Positions 7,603-16,961 of a stretch of 64,000 nucleotides of DNA are shown in pieces. Source of the DNA: Solirubrobacterales bacterium (GTDB taxonomy: Bacteria > Actinomycetota > Thermoleophilia > Solirubrobacterales > Thermoleophilaceae); NCBI GenBank assembly GCA_012718975.1, contig JAAYBF010000043.1, positions 1-64,000 on the forward strand. Reading direction: 5' to 3'. The position numbers and the translations under genes were made by a program. The notes beneath the pieces were generated by a model that was given only the letters and a program-made list of their open reading frames with translations, ran no database searches and had not been told where the DNA came from. Positions within the stretch are counted from its first letter, which is position 1, and each line of letters opens with the position of its first letter.

Positions 7603-9055
7603 TCTCGACCCGCCCGCCCTCGGGCAGCTCCGAGATCCAGAGCAGGTAGTTGCCGAACTCGCGGCTGCCGGTGTCGAGCGCGATCCGCTCCACGGCGCGC
7701 ACGCGCACGTCGGTGCTGACCTTCGTCCAGCCCGCGAGCGAGTCGGGCACGTCGTCGGCGGCGTAGACGGCGGCGGTGAAGCCCGGCGTCGAGGTCCTGA
7801 CGTCGAGCTGCTGGGCCGCGACCCCCGCCGTCTCGAGGTAGATGCCGACGCCGGTCTTGTTCGCGCCCGCGAAGCCGGCCTCGTAGGTCTCGGTGTCCCA
7901 GACGGTGGTGGGGTTGGCGTCGATCGCGAAGTCGGTCGCCTCCGAGGACTCCTCGTCGTCGCCCTCGGGGTCGTAGTCGTGGGCTGAGCCCTGGGCGAGC
8001 TGGAGCGGGCTCAGCTCGCCCGCGTCGACCGCGACCGGCGGCGGCTCGCCGGGCCCGCGCTCGGTGCGGCTCGCCAGGTAGACGGCCGCGACGGCGATCA
8101 GCACCGCCGCCGCGATCACCGTCAGCAGCCAGCGGCGCGGCCGCCGCAGCCGCAGCGGCGCGAACTCCGAGGTGTCGCCCTCGAGCGTCTGGAGCACCGC
8201 CGTCGCCTCGCCGGTCGTCTGCCCGGCGCGGGCGGCCTCGATCGCCAGCACCTGCTCGAGGTCGTGGACCATCTCGGCGGCGCTCGCGTAGCGGTTGTCC
8301 AGCTCCTTGGCGGTCGCGTGGTCGACGACCGCGGCGAGCGCCGACGACACGTCCGGGCGGGCGATCAGGACGTCGGGCATCGGCTCCTGGACGTGCTTCA
8401 TCGCGACCGCGACCTGGCTCTCGGCGCGGAACGGCGGCTCGCCGACGAGCATCTCGTAGAGGACGATCCCGAGCGAGTAGACGTCTGACTGCTCGGTGAC
8501 CTCGTGGCCAAGCGCCTGCTCGGGCGAGACGTAGTCGGTGGTGCCGAGCACGCGGCCGGTCTGGGTGAGGCCGTGGACCTCGAGCGAGCGGGCGATGCCG
8601 AAGTCGGTCACCTTCGCGCGGCCCTCGGCGTCGAGCAGCACGTTCTGCGGCTTGACGTCGCGGTGGACCAGGCGGCAGGCGTGCGCGGCCTCGAGCGCGC
8701 GGCCGACCTCGATCGCGTAGGCGACCGCCTCACCGACCGGGAGGCGGCCAAGCCTGCGGATCCGCTGCTTGAGCGTCTCGCCCTCGATCAGCTCGAGCAC
8801 GATGTAGGGGCGGCCGTCGTCCTCGCCGAAGTCGATCACCGTGACGACGTGCGGGTGGTTGAGCCGCGCGACCGAGCGCGCCTCGCGCCGGAACCGCTCG
8901 AGCTGGTCGGGGTCCGACGAGATGTCGCGGTGCATCAGCTTGATCGCGACCCAGCGCTCGAGGTTGACGTCGTAGGCGCGGTAGACGGTCGACATCCCGC
9001 CGGCGCCGATCTGCTCGTCCAGCCGGAAGCGCCCGTTGAGCAGCGTCCCGATCAC
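7577..9055 (-). CDS. Membrane receptor Ser/Thr protein kinase with discoidin-like extracellular domain
   Basis: This 492-residue kinase has an intracellular N-terminal Hanks domain: glycine loop IGAGGMSTVY, ATP lysine VAIKLM, catalytic HRDVKPQN, DFG in VTDFGIARS, and the APE region read as SPEQ. A juxtamembrane linker precedes one span (about 305-325, WLLTVIAAAVLIAVAAVYLAS). The extracellular part carries NPTTVWDTETYE and beta-rich segments like those of F5/8 type C (discoidin) carbohydrate-binding modules, rather than PASTA repeats. It probably senses a cell-surface ligand. The start is GTG at 9055, back-to-back with the DsbA-like gene. Confidence 0.88.
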   Translation of the reverse strand: MIGTLLNGRFRLDEQIGAGGMSTVYRAYDVNLERWVAIKLMHRDISSDPDQLERFRREARSVARLNHPHVVTVIDFGEDDGRPYIVLELIEGETLKQRIRRLGRLPVGEAVAYAIEVGRALEAAHACRLVHRDVKPQNVLLDAEGRAKVTDFGIARSLEVHGLTQTGRVLGTTDYVSPEQALGHEVTEQSDVYSLGIVLYEMLVGEPPFRAESQVAVAMKHVQEPMPDVLIARPDVSSALAAVVDHATAKELDNRYASAAEMVHDLEQVLAIEAARAGQTTGEATAVLQTLEGDTSEFAPLRLRRPRRWLLTVIAAAVLIAVAAVYLASRTERGPGEPPPVAVDAGELSPLQLAQGSAHDYDPEGDDEESSEATDFAIDANPTTVWDTETYEAGFAGANKTGVGIYLETAGVAAQQLDVRTSTPGFTAAVYAADDVPDSLAGWTKVSTDVRVRAVERIALDTGSREFGNYLLWISELPEGGRVEIKEMTLLE

Positions 9056-9060
9056 GGTCC

Positions 9061-9066
9061 TATTGT
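9061..9066 (+). promoter_or_regulatory. -10 box of the DsbA-like gene
   Basis: TATTGT lies 10 bp before the ATG at 9077, in the 21-bp divergent gap with the kinase gene. Confidence 0.3.
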
Positions 9067-9076
9067 GATTGGTCGT

Positions 9077-9928
9077 ATGAGCATCGCGGTACGGTGCGTC
9101 ACCGATCCAGCCTGCGTCTGGTCATGGGGCTTCGAGCCGGTCGTCCGGGCACTGATGGTGGAGTTCGGCGAGGACGTCGAATGGACCTTCGCGATGGGCG
9201 GTCTCGCTCAGGCGTGGGGCGAGCGCGACCGCGACCGGATGGTCCACCACTGGCTCGAGGCGACCGACGAGACCGGCATGCCGACCGACCCGCTCGGCTG
9301 GTGGGAGGCGCCGCTGGCCTCCAGCCATCCGGCCTGCCGGGCGGTGAAGGCCGCCGAGCGCCAGGACCCGGCGGCGACCGGCCGCTACCTGCGCGCCCTG
9401 CGCGAGGGGATCTGCGCGCTGCGCCGCCCGCTCGACCGTGCCGGCGAGCTGGCCGCGGTCGCCGTCGAGGTCGGGCTCGACGGCGAGCGGCTGGTAGCCG
9501 ACCTCGGCTCGGCGGAGGTCGGCGCCGCCCTCGCCGCCGACTTCGAGCTGGCGCGCAGCGTGCCGGAGGTCGTCCGCGACGCCGGCAAGGTCCGCTGCTC
9601 GCGTCCCGACGACCGCGAGCGGGTCCCGTTCCCGACGCTGCGCTTCGAGGGTCCCGGCGGCGCCACGACCTGGACCTGCGGCGTGCGGCCGCTGGAGTTC
9701 GTCCGCGAGCAGGCGCTCGCGGCGGGCGCCCGCCCGTCCGGCGACCCCCGCCCCGCCCCGCTCGCCGCGCTGCGCCGCTTCGGCGCGATGGCGACCGTCG
9801 AGGTCGCAGCCGTCTGCGCGATCGAGCCGGCCGCCGCCGAGGCCGAGCTGGCGGCCCTGGCGCGCGACGGCGCGGCCGACGCGGTCCCGGTGCTCGCCGG
9901 GCGGCTCTGGCGCGCGGCCGAGCGGTGA
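9077..9928 (+). CDS. DsbA-family thioredoxin-fold protein
   Basis: 283 residues from ATG 9077. The N-terminus SIAVRCVTDPACVWSWGFEPVV has the beta1-active-site arrangement of the DsbA/FrnE family, but the motif reads CVWS, so only one cysteine of the usual CxxC remains. This resembles the CPWS(W) variants seen in many actinobacterial DsbA-like or 2-hydroxychromene-2-carboxylate-isomerase-like proteins. No signal peptide is visible, so it is probably cytoplasmic. A helical insertion follows (LREGICALRRPLDRAG). A role in thiol or glutathione/mycothiol-linked chemistry is possible but unproven. Confidence 0.7.
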   Translation: MSIAVRCVTDPACVWSWGFEPVVRALMVEFGEDVEWTFAMGGLAQAWGERDRDRMVHHWLEATDETGMPTDPLGWWEAPLASSHPACRAVKAAERQDPAATGRYLRALREGICALRRPLDRAGELAAVAVEVGLDGERLVADLGSAEVGAALAADFELARSVPEVVRDAGKVRCSRPDDRERVPFPTLRFEGPGGATTWTCGVRPLEFVREQALAAGARPSGDPRPAPLAALRRFGAMATVEVAAVCAIEPAAAEAELAALARDGAADAVPVLAGRLWRAAER

Positions 9929-9947
9929 GCCCGGCCGCGCCACCGCG

Positions 9948-10931
9948 CTAGGCGCCCGCGCCGCGCACGAGCCGGTCGAGCAGCTCCGGGTACTCGACGC
10001 CGGAGGCGGCCCAGAGCTTCGGGAAGACCGAGGTGGCGGTGAAGCCGGGGATCGTGTTGAGCTCGTTGACGAGGATCCGCGCGGCGCCGTGGGGATCCTC
10101 GACGAAGAAGTCGCAGCGGGCGAGGCCGCGGCAGTCGACCGAGCGGAACACGGCGGCGGCCTGGGTGCGGACGGCGTCGGCGACCGCGGGCGGGATCCGC
10201 GCGGGCACCACCAGCCGCATCCCGCCGTCGGTGTACTTCGCCTCGAAGTCGTACCAGTCGGCGTCGATCTCGATCTCCCCGGCGACCGACACCTCCGGCT
10301 CGCCCACGCCGAGCAGCGCGCACTCGATCTCGAGCCCGTCGGACATCGCCTCGACGATCGCGAGCCGGTCGTGCTCCCAGGCGGCGGCGACCGCCGCGTC
10401 GAGGTCGCCGGCGTCGACCACCTTCGAGATGCCGACCGACGAGCCCAGCGACGCCGGCTTGACGAACACCGGCAGCCCGAGCGCCGCGACCGCGTCGCGC
10501 TCGTCGGCGCCGAGACCGGCGGGGGCGCCCGGCCGCCAGCCGTCGGGGGCGCGCAACGCGGTGTAGTCGACCTGCGCCACCCCGGCAACCGCCAGCGCGT
10601 CCTTGAAGCGGACCTTGTCGATGCACAGCGCGCTGGCGGCGACGCCGGCGCCGACGTAGGGGACGGCGAGCGCCTCGAGCAGGCCCTGGACGACGCCGTC
10701 CTCGCCGTAGGGGCCGTGCAGCGCCGGGAACGCGACGTCGCAGCCGAGCAGTCCGCCGCCCGGCCGGACCGTCACCGGCTCGCCGTCGGCGGTCCAGCGC
10801 CGGTCACGCCCGACGGTGATCCGGACCGCCTCGTGGCCGGCGCGCTCGAGCCCGTCGGCGACCGAGGCGGCCGAGGCGAGCGAGACGTCGTGCTCGCCCG
10901 ACGGCCCGCCGCCGAGCACCGCCACCCTCAC
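9948..10931 (-). CDS. ddl: D-alanine--D-alanine ligase (first copy)
   Basis: This 327-residue ATP-grasp enzyme joins two D-Ala for peptidoglycan precursors in the cytoplasm. Motifs are VLGGGPSGEHDVSLASA at the start, ALHGPYGEDGVVQGLLE (about 72), VFVKPASLGSSVGISKV (ATP site, about 155), omega-loop YDFEAKYTDGG and ELNTIPGFTATS near the end. The start overlaps the stop of the upstream PASTA kinase gene by 4 bp, so it is translationally coupled to the cell-wall signalling operon. A second, divergent ddl lies at 40.4 kb in this window. Confidence 0.93.
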   Translation of the reverse strand: MRVAVLGGGPSGEHDVSLASAASVADGLERAGHEAVRITVGRDRRWTADGEPVTVRPGGGLLGCDVAFPALHGPYGEDGVVQGLLEALAVPYVGAGVAASALCIDKVRFKDALAVAGVAQVDYTALRAPDGWRPGAPAGLGADERDAVAALGLPVFVKPASLGSSVGISKVVDAGDLDAAVAAAWEHDRLAIVEAMSDGLEIECALLGVGEPEVSVAGEIEIDADWYDFEAKYTDGGMRLVVPARIPPAVADAVRTQAAAVFRSVDCRGLARCDFFVEDPHGAARILVNELNTIPGFTATSVFPKLWAASGVEYPELLDRLVRGAGA

Positions 10932-12787
10932 GGGCCCGCCTCGCCCTCGGGGGTCGTCGGCGTCGTCGGCGGCGGTGTCGGCTCGACGTAGCGGCCGACG
11001 ACGATCGTCACCGTGCTGCCCTCGTCGACGTCGCGGCCGGCGGCCGGTCGCTGCTGGATCACCACACCATCCTGGTCGGGGTCCTGGACGTCACGCTCCT
11101 GGACGTCGGCGACCAGCCCCTCGGCGCGCAGCGCGCGCAGCGCCTGAGCCTCGCTGAGGTCGGTCACGAACGGCACCGACACCTGCGCCACCGGCTCGGC
11201 GACGGTCAGCGTCACCGTCGCGCCCGGGTCGACGAACGCGCCGCCGCCGGGGTCCTGGGCGAGCACCTCGTCCTCGGGCCGCTCGGACTCCTCGCGGACG
11301 ATCCGGTAGGCGAGCCCGGCGTCGTCGAGCTGGCCGGTCGCGGAGTCGAGCGTCTGGCCGACGAGGTTGGGCACCTCGACCTGCTCGGGCCCGCTGCTGA
11401 CGAACAGCCGCACGTTGGTGCGGCGCTGGACGGTCTCGCCGCCCGACGGCGCGGTGCCGATCGCCCGGCCCGCCTCGACGTTCGCCGACGCCCGCTCGGT
11501 GACCGTCGCGCGCAGGTCGGAGCGGCGCAGCTCGCGCAGCGCCTGGGCGCGGGTCATGTTGCGCACGCGCGGCACGGTCACCTCGCCCGGCCCGTCGGAG
11601 ACGACGAGCACGATCGTGTCACCGCGTGCCGCCTGCTCGCCCGCGTCGGGGTCCTGGCGCAGCACCTCGTCGAGCTCGGCCAGCGACCGCTCGCGCTCGA
11701 CCTCGACGTCCTCGAAGCCGGCGCGGTCGAGGCGCTCGCGCGCCTCGCTGAGCTGGAGGCCGGTGACCTTCGGCACGTCGATCTGCTCGGGCCGGGTGAA
11801 GATGAACGCCATCAGGGCGATCAGCGCGAGCGCCGCGACGGCGATCGCGACCGCCGGCCAGCGCCGCGGGCGCTCGCGTGCGGCGCTGTCGGCGGGGGCC
11901 GGCACGGCGGCGAAGACCGCGGTGTCGTCACCGACGGCGTCGCCGGCGAGGAACGCCTCGACGTAGGGGCGGCACGCCTCGAGCGCGGCGGCGAAGTCCT
12001 CGGCGCTCTGCCAGCGCGCGGCCGGCTCCTTGGCGAGCGCGCCGAGCACGACCGCCTCGAGGTTCGGCTCGATCGCGAGCCCCTCGCGGCTCATCGCCGG
12101 CGGCGGCTCGGACATGTGCTTGAGCGCGATCGCGACGGCGCTCTCGCCCTCGAACGGCAGCTTGCCGGTCAGCAGCTCGTAGAGCATCACGCCGATCGAG
12201 TAGATGTCCGAGCGCGGCGTGACCTCCTGGCCCTGGGCCTGCTCGGGCGAGAGGTACTGGGCGGTGCCCATGATCGAGCCGGTCTCGGTCATCTCCGAGG
12301 CGCCGGCGCGGGCGATGCCGAAGTCGGTGACCTTGACGGTGCCCTGGTCGTCGAGGATCACGTTGTGGGGCTTGAAGTCACGGTGGACGACGCCGTTGCG
12401 GTGCGCGAAGCCGGCCGCGGCGAGGATCTGGACGGCGATGTCGATCGCGCGCCGCTGGTCGACCGGAGCCTCCTCGGAGAGGACCTCCTTGAGCGTGCGC
12501 CCGCGCAAGTACTCCATCGCGATGTAGTAGGTGCCCTCGTGCTCGCCGCGGTCGTAGACGCCGACGACGTGCGGGTGCTGGAGGCCGGCGGCGGCCGACG
12601 CCTCGCGCCGGAACCGCTCGACGAACTCGGCGTCCTGGGCGAAGCGGCGGTGCAGCACCTTGAGCGCGACCTGGCGGCCGAGGTGGGTGTCCTCGGCGAG
12701 GTAGACGTCGGCCATCCCGCCGGAGCCGATGCGCCTCTCGATGCGGTACCGGCCGTCGACGACGGTGCCGTCGGCGTAGTCGCTCAA
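10928..12787 (-). CDS. pknB: PknB-type Ser/Thr kinase with four PASTA domains
   Basis: The protein has 619 residues. The cytoplasmic kinase domain (about 12-275) has IGSGGMADVY, VALKVL, HRDFKPHN (Phe in place of the common Val), DFGIAR and SPEQAQG. A single span lies at about 312-332 (WPAVAIAVAALALIALMAFIF). Four PASTA repeats follow, starting near IDVPKVTG, VTVPRVRN, VEVPNLVG and VSVPFVTD, and the protein ends in a Pro/Thr-rich tail. PASTA domains bind muropeptides or lipid II, so this kinase should sense cell-wall synthesis. It overlaps pbpA upstream and ddl downstream by 4 bp each. Confidence 0.95.
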   Translation of the reverse strand: MSDYADGTVVDGRYRIERRIGSGGMADVYLAEDTHLGRQVALKVLHRRFAQDAEFVERFRREASAAAGLQHPHVVGVYDRGEHEGTYYIAMEYLRGRTLKEVLSEEAPVDQRRAIDIAVQILAAAGFAHRNGVVHRDFKPHNVILDDQGTVKVTDFGIARAGASEMTETGSIMGTAQYLSPEQAQGQEVTPRSDIYSIGVMLYELLTGKLPFEGESAVAIALKHMSEPPPAMSREGLAIEPNLEAVVLGALAKEPAARWQSAEDFAAALEACRPYVEAFLAGDAVGDDTAVFAAVPAPADSAARERPRRWPAVAIAVAALALIALMAFIFTRPEQIDVPKVTGLQLSEARERLDRAGFEDVEVERERSLAELDEVLRQDPDAGEQAARGDTIVLVVSDGPGEVTVPRVRNMTRAQALRELRRSDLRATVTERASANVEAGRAIGTAPSGGETVQRRTNVRLFVSSGPEQVEVPNLVGQTLDSATGQLDDAGLAYRIVREESERPEDEVLAQDPGGGAFVDPGATVTLTVAEPVAQVSVPFVTDLSEAQALRALRAEGLVADVQERDVQDPDQDGVVIQQRPAAGRDVDEGSTVTIVVGRYVEPTPPPTTPTTPEGEAGP

Positions 12788-14244
12788 CTGCCCTCCAGCA
12801 GGGTCTGGAGGACGGCGGCGGCGAGCGGGGCGGCGTCGACGCCGCCGGAGCTGCCGACGGGCTGGTCCTCGAGGGTGACGGCGATCGCGTAGCGGGGGCT
12901 CTCCACGGGCGCGAACCCTATGAACCAGACCTGGTTGGCGAGTCCGTTGTCGACCTCGGCGGTACCGGTCTTGCCGGCGACGCTGACGCCGGAGAGCGCC
13001 GCCCTGGTGCCCGTGCCCTCGTCGACGACCGAGGCCATCATCTCGGTGAGCTGCTGGGCCGTCTCGGGCTTGACCACCTGCGACTGCTGCGCGGGCTCGA
13101 TGTCCTCCTCGACGCGGCCGTCCTTGGCGACGACGCGCTCGGTCAGCCGCGGCTGCATCAGCTTGCCGCCGTTGGCGACGGCGGCGGCGACCTCGGCCAT
13201 CTGCAGCGGCGTCACCTGCACCTGGCCCTCGGCGCCGCCCTGGCCGATCGCGACGCGGCCGACGTCGAAGCCGGAGGTCACCAGCTGCTGGTCTGCGTTG
13301 CGCACGCCGCTGGCGAGCATCTCGTCCTCGGGGTAGTCGAGCTGGGGGTCGCGGTAGAAGCCGAACCGCTCCATGTACTCGACCAGCGTCCGGGTCCCCA
13401 CCTGCTCGCCGAGCTGGGCGAAGACGGTGTTGACCGAGTTGGTCAGCGCGGTGGTGAGGGTGATCGGCCCGTAGCTGACGTTGCCGGCGTTGTTGAGCGG
13501 CACGCCGGAGACCTCCTGCGGCGAGGAGCCGTCGAGGATCGAGTCGGGCGTCGCCTTGCCGGTGTCCAGCGCGGCGGCGGCGGTCACGACCTTGAACGTC
13601 GAGCCGGGCGGGTAGTTGGTCTGGACGGCGCGGTTGATGAGCTGGCGCTCGGTGTTGTCGGGGGCGTTGAGCGCCTCGAAGACGTCCGGCTCGTCGACGG
13701 TGTTGGGGTCGTAGCCCGGCGTCGAGGCCGCGACCCGCACCCAGCCGGTCGCCGGCTCGAGCGCGACGATCGAGCCCTTGCGGTCGCCGAGCAGCTCCAT
13801 CGCCTGGCGCTGGGCATCCGGGTCGAGCGCGGTCACGACATCGTCGCCCTCCCGCGTGCGGTCCTGCAGCTCGCGGAAGATCGTCCCGAACTCGTCGAGG
13901 TCGCCGGTCAGCGCGTCGTTGCGCGACCGCTCCAGCCCCGACTCGCCGATCGTGATGTACGAGTAGCCGACCGGGTGGCCGAAGACCGACCCCTGCGGGT
14001 AGCGGCGCGTGTAGATGCGCGCGTCGCCGCTGCCCTCGGGGACGCTCTCGGCAAGGACGGTGCGCCCGTCACGGGCGAGGATCAGCCCGCGCGGCACCTG
14101 CTGCTGCTCGAGCAGCCCGCGCCGGTTGAGCGTGTTGTCGCCCAGCGACTCGGCCTCGAACACCGACCAGCGCGACGTGAACGCGATCAGCACGCCGAAC
14201 AGCACCAGCGTCAGAGCGAACAGGTGGAGGATCTGGCGGTTCAC
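12784..14244 (-). CDS. pbpA: Penicillin-binding protein A (class B transpeptidase)
   Basis: 486 residues with an N-terminal membrane anchor (about 7-25, FALTLVLFGVLIAFTSRW). The extracytoplasmic transpeptidase domain has SxxK in PPGSTFKVVTAAAA, SxN in LTNSVNTVFAQ and KTG in VAGKTGTAEVDN. The length and the short N-terminal module match actinobacterial PbpA, which crosslinks peptidoglycan together with the SEDS polymerase encoded immediately upstream (13 bp gap). It overlaps pknB by 4 bp, fitting control by the kinase/FHA system. Confidence 0.95.
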   Translation of the reverse strand: MNRQILHLFALTLVLFGVLIAFTSRWSVFEAESLGDNTLNRRGLLEQQQVPRGLILARDGRTVLAESVPEGSGDARIYTRRYPQGSVFGHPVGYSYITIGESGLERSRNDALTGDLDEFGTIFRELQDRTREGDDVVTALDPDAQRQAMELLGDRKGSIVALEPATGWVRVAASTPGYDPNTVDEPDVFEALNAPDNTERQLINRAVQTNYPPGSTFKVVTAAAALDTGKATPDSILDGSSPQEVSGVPLNNAGNVSYGPITLTTALTNSVNTVFAQLGEQVGTRTLVEYMERFGFYRDPQLDYPEDEMLASGVRNADQQLVTSGFDVGRVAIGQGGAEGQVQVTPLQMAEVAAAVANGGKLMQPRLTERVVAKDGRVEEDIEPAQQSQVVKPETAQQLTEMMASVVDEGTGTRAALSGVSVAGKTGTAEVDNGLANQVWFIGFAPVESPRYAIAVTLEDQPVGSSGGVDAAPLAAAVLQTLLEGS

Positions 14245-14257
14245 GGGCGCACCTCGC

Positions 14258-15712
14258 TCACACCAACCCGCCCGAGCGGCCGCGGGCGCGGTCGCGCCGG
14301 GCGTGGTCGGAGACGATCAGCAGCAGCGCGAGCAGCACCATGTTGGCGAGGATCGAGCTGCCGCCGTAGGAGACGAACGGCAGCGTGACGCCGGTCAGCG
14401 GGATCACCTTGGTCACCCCGCCGACGATCACGAACACCTGCAGCGCGAAGACCGCGGTCAGCCCGGTCGCGAGCAGCTTCGAGAAGCCGTCGCTGGCGAC
14501 CAGCGCCGTCTTGAACCCGCGCGCGACGAACAGCAGGTAGACGAGTATCAGCCCGGCCGCGCCGAACAGCCCGAGCTCGTCGGTGATCACCGCGTAGATC
14601 AGGTCGGTGTGGGCGGCCGGGATGATGTTGCCGCCGCCGGGCAGCTCGAGCAGCGCACGGCCGAACCCCTGGCCGAAGAGCCCCCCGTCGGCCTGGGCGA
14701 ACAGCGACTGGGCGATCTGGAAGCTGCCGCCCTGCGCCTCGTAGAGGACCGGGTCGAACGGGTCGAGCCAGGTGTCGATCCGGCTCTGGACGTGGCCGAC
14801 GGTGCTCGCCAGGAACGCCGCCCCGCCGAGGAACAGCGTCGCGCCGACGCCGACGATCGACAGCCGCGCCGTCGCGACGTAGAGCAGCGCCAGGAACGCG
14901 CCGAAGAACATCAGCGAGCTGCCGAGGTCGCGGATGAAGACGAGCATCAGCATCGCCGCGCCCCAGATCAGCAGCAGCGGCCCGAAGTGCTTCAGCGACG
15001 GCCGCTCGCGGATCAGGGTTACCAGCGACAGCACGAACACGCCGAGCAGCACCGCGACCACCGGCCGCAGGTCGAGCGCGAGCAGCACCAGGACGAACAG
15101 GGCCGCCGGGATGCCGTAGAGCAGCGCGGTCGCGGTCGGGGTCAGCGGCTTGAGCCGGCTGCGGACGAGCACGTCGCGCGTGTCGCGCAGGTAGCTCGCC
15201 AGGAAGACGATGATCGCGAGCTTGGCGAACTCCGCGGGCTGGAACTGGATCGGGCCGACCTTGACCGCGAGGAACGCGCCGTTGACCTGCTCGCCGATGA
15301 CCGGCAGCCGCGGCAGCAGCAGCAGCGCGATCCCGACCGCGGCGATCGTGTAGCGGTAGCGCTCGAGCACGTGGTGGTCGGGCAGCAGGTAGATCGTCGC
15401 GCAGAACAGCACCAGCCCGATCACGAACCACTGCGCCTGCTCGCGCGCCAGCTCCGTGTCGATCCGGTAGATCATCACCAGCCCGAACGCCGCCAGCAGC
15501 GCCGCGAGCGGGTAGAGGTAGGGGTCGGCGTCGGGCAGCCGCGCGCGGATGAAGAGGTGGCCGAAGACGCAGAGGCCGAGGAAGACAGCGCCGTAGGTGA
15601 CCGTCAGGTCGCTGACCTCCTGCGACTGGGCGACCAGCACGGCCGCGAAGCCGGCGCAGACCAGCAGCGACACCGGCAGCAAGCCGAACAGCTCGCGGGT
15701 GCGGGCGCTCAC
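14258..15712 (-). CDS. rodA: RodA/FtsW-type SEDS peptidoglycan polymerase
   Basis: 484 residues from GTG 15712. This start forms a GTGA overlap with the pstP stop; the longer ORF-track start lies inside pstP and is less likely. At least ten membrane helices are visible. SEDS signatures include QPAEFAKLAIIVFLASYL, FIRDLGSSLMFFGAFLALLY and the C-terminal TGVTLPFVSYGGSSILANM. It polymerises glycan strands from lipid II together with the PbpA transpeptidase encoded next. Gene order equals the fhaA-fhaB-pstP-rodA-pbpA-pknB block of mycobacteria and other Actinomycetota. Confidence 0.95.
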   Translation of the reverse strand: MSARTRELFGLLPVSLLVCAGFAAVLVAQSQEVSDLTVTYGAVFLGLCVFGHLFIRARLPDADPYLYPLAALLAAFGLVMIYRIDTELAREQAQWFVIGLVLFCATIYLLPDHHVLERYRYTIAAVGIALLLLPRLPVIGEQVNGAFLAVKVGPIQFQPAEFAKLAIIVFLASYLRDTRDVLVRSRLKPLTPTATALLYGIPAALFVLVLLALDLRPVVAVLLGVFVLSLVTLIRERPSLKHFGPLLLIWGAAMLMLVFIRDLGSSLMFFGAFLALLYVATARLSIVGVGATLFLGGAAFLASTVGHVQSRIDTWLDPFDPVLYEAQGGSFQIAQSLFAQADGGLFGQGFGRALLELPGGGNIIPAAHTDLIYAVITDELGLFGAAGLILVYLLFVARGFKTALVASDGFSKLLATGLTAVFALQVFVIVGGVTKVIPLTGVTLPFVSYGGSSILANMVLLALLLIVSDHARRDRARGRSGGLV

Positions 15713-16959
15713 GAGCGGGCGCGTCCAGGGTCGAGCGTGCCGCTCTCGAGCTGGCGGACGAGGTCCTCGGCGTCCTCGCGGCTGCGCCACTGATGGTCGA
15801 GCACCCGCTCGCGGCGGGCGGTCGGGACCGCGCTCGCCGGCACGCCGCTGCGGTAGTCGGCCTCGTAGAGGTCGATCCCGAACGGCAGCTCGTAGGGCAG
15901 CCCGCGGTAGACGGTGACCAGGCCGGCGTCGTCGGTGCCGACGAAGTAGACCGACCGCGACGCCGCGTAGGCGCCGGCGGCGAGCGCCGCCACGACGACC
16001 AGCGCCACCGCCGTGAAGGCGAGCACGCGCAGCGGCGAGCGGCGGCGGCGCTCGCGACGGGCCGAGCGGCGGCCTGCCGGCGCGGCGGGCGGCGAGCGGC
16101 GGCCAGCCGGCTCCGGAGCGTCCGCGCGCGTGCGCACGGTGGTGTCCTCGGCGGCGGCCGCGGCCACGTCGTCGGCGGTCAGCGAGCCGACGATCGTCGC
16201 CTCCTCGGTGACGGGCCCCGAGCCCGCCGCCGGGCCGCTGCCGTCATCGCCGAGGCGGAACAGGACGACGGTGATGTTGTCGCGGCCGCCGCTCTGGTTG
16301 GCGGCGCGGATCAGCGCCTCGGCGGCCGCCTCGAGCGTCGGCGCGCCGCGCAGGATCGTCGCGACCTCGCCGTCGGAGACCATCCCGGTAAGGCCGTCGG
16401 AGCAGAGCAGGTAGACGTCGCCGTCGCGCGCCGGGTGGGTGTGGGTGTCGACCTCGACGTCCGGCTCGGGGCCGAGCGCGCGGGTGATGATCGACCGCTG
16501 CGGGTGGTGCTCGGCGGCCTCCGGCGTCAGCTGGCCCGACCGTTCGAGCTCGGCGACCAGCGAGTGGTCCTGTGTGAGCTGGGCGAGGTCGCCGTCGCGC
16601 AGCCGGTAGGCGCGGCTGTCGCCGACGTGGCCGATGCTGACCGCGTCGCCGGCGACCATCGTCGCGGTCAGGGTCGTGCCCATCCCGCGACGCGACTCGT
16701 CGCTCTGGGCGAGGTCGTAGATCCGCCGGTTCGCCGCCCGCACCACCGCGGCGAGCTGGCGCTCGGGCGTCTCGGCCGGGTCGCGGGCGTCGCGGAAGGT
16801 CTCGGCCGCGACGCGCGAGGCGACCTCGCCGGCGCGCGCACCGCCCATCCCGTCGGCGACGGCGAACACGGGCTCGGCCAGCACGAGGTTGTCCTCGTTG
16901 GCTTCCCGCTGCCGGCCGACGTCGGTCAGCCCCGCCTGTTCGACCACGCGCAGCGCCAC
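15709..16959 (-). CDS. pstP: PstP/Stp1 family PP2C Ser/Thr phosphatase
   Basis: 416 residues from GTG 16959. PP2C motifs are REANEDN, VFAVADGMGGARAGEVASR, RGMGTTLTATMV, IGHVGDSRAYRLRDG, LLCSDGLTGMV and GGRDNITVVLF. These include the Asp residues that bind Mn/Mg. A basic, Arg-rich juxtamembrane stretch precedes one transmembrane helix (about 318-340) and an extracellular tail of about 70 residues. It should dephosphorylate the PknB-type kinases and their substrates. It starts 2 bp after fhaB and overlaps rodA by 4 bp. Confidence 0.95.
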   Translation of the reverse strand: MALRVVEQAGLTDVGRQREANEDNLVLAEPVFAVADGMGGARAGEVASRVAAETFRDARDPAETPERQLAAVVRAANRRIYDLAQSDESRRGMGTTLTATMVAGDAVSIGHVGDSRAYRLRDGDLAQLTQDHSLVAELERSGQLTPEAAEHHPQRSIITRALGPEPDVEVDTHTHPARDGDVYLLCSDGLTGMVSDGEVATILRGAPTLEAAAEALIRAANQSGGRDNITVVLFRLGDDGSGPAAGSGPVTEEATIVGSLTADDVAAAAAEDTTVRTRADAPEPAGRRSPPAAPAGRRSARRERRRRSPLRVLAFTAVALVVVAALAAGAYAASRSVYFVGTDDAGLVTVYRGLPYELPFGIDLYEADYRSGVPASAVPTARRERVLDHQWRSREDAEDLVRQLESGTLDPGRARS

Positions 16960-16961
16960 GG

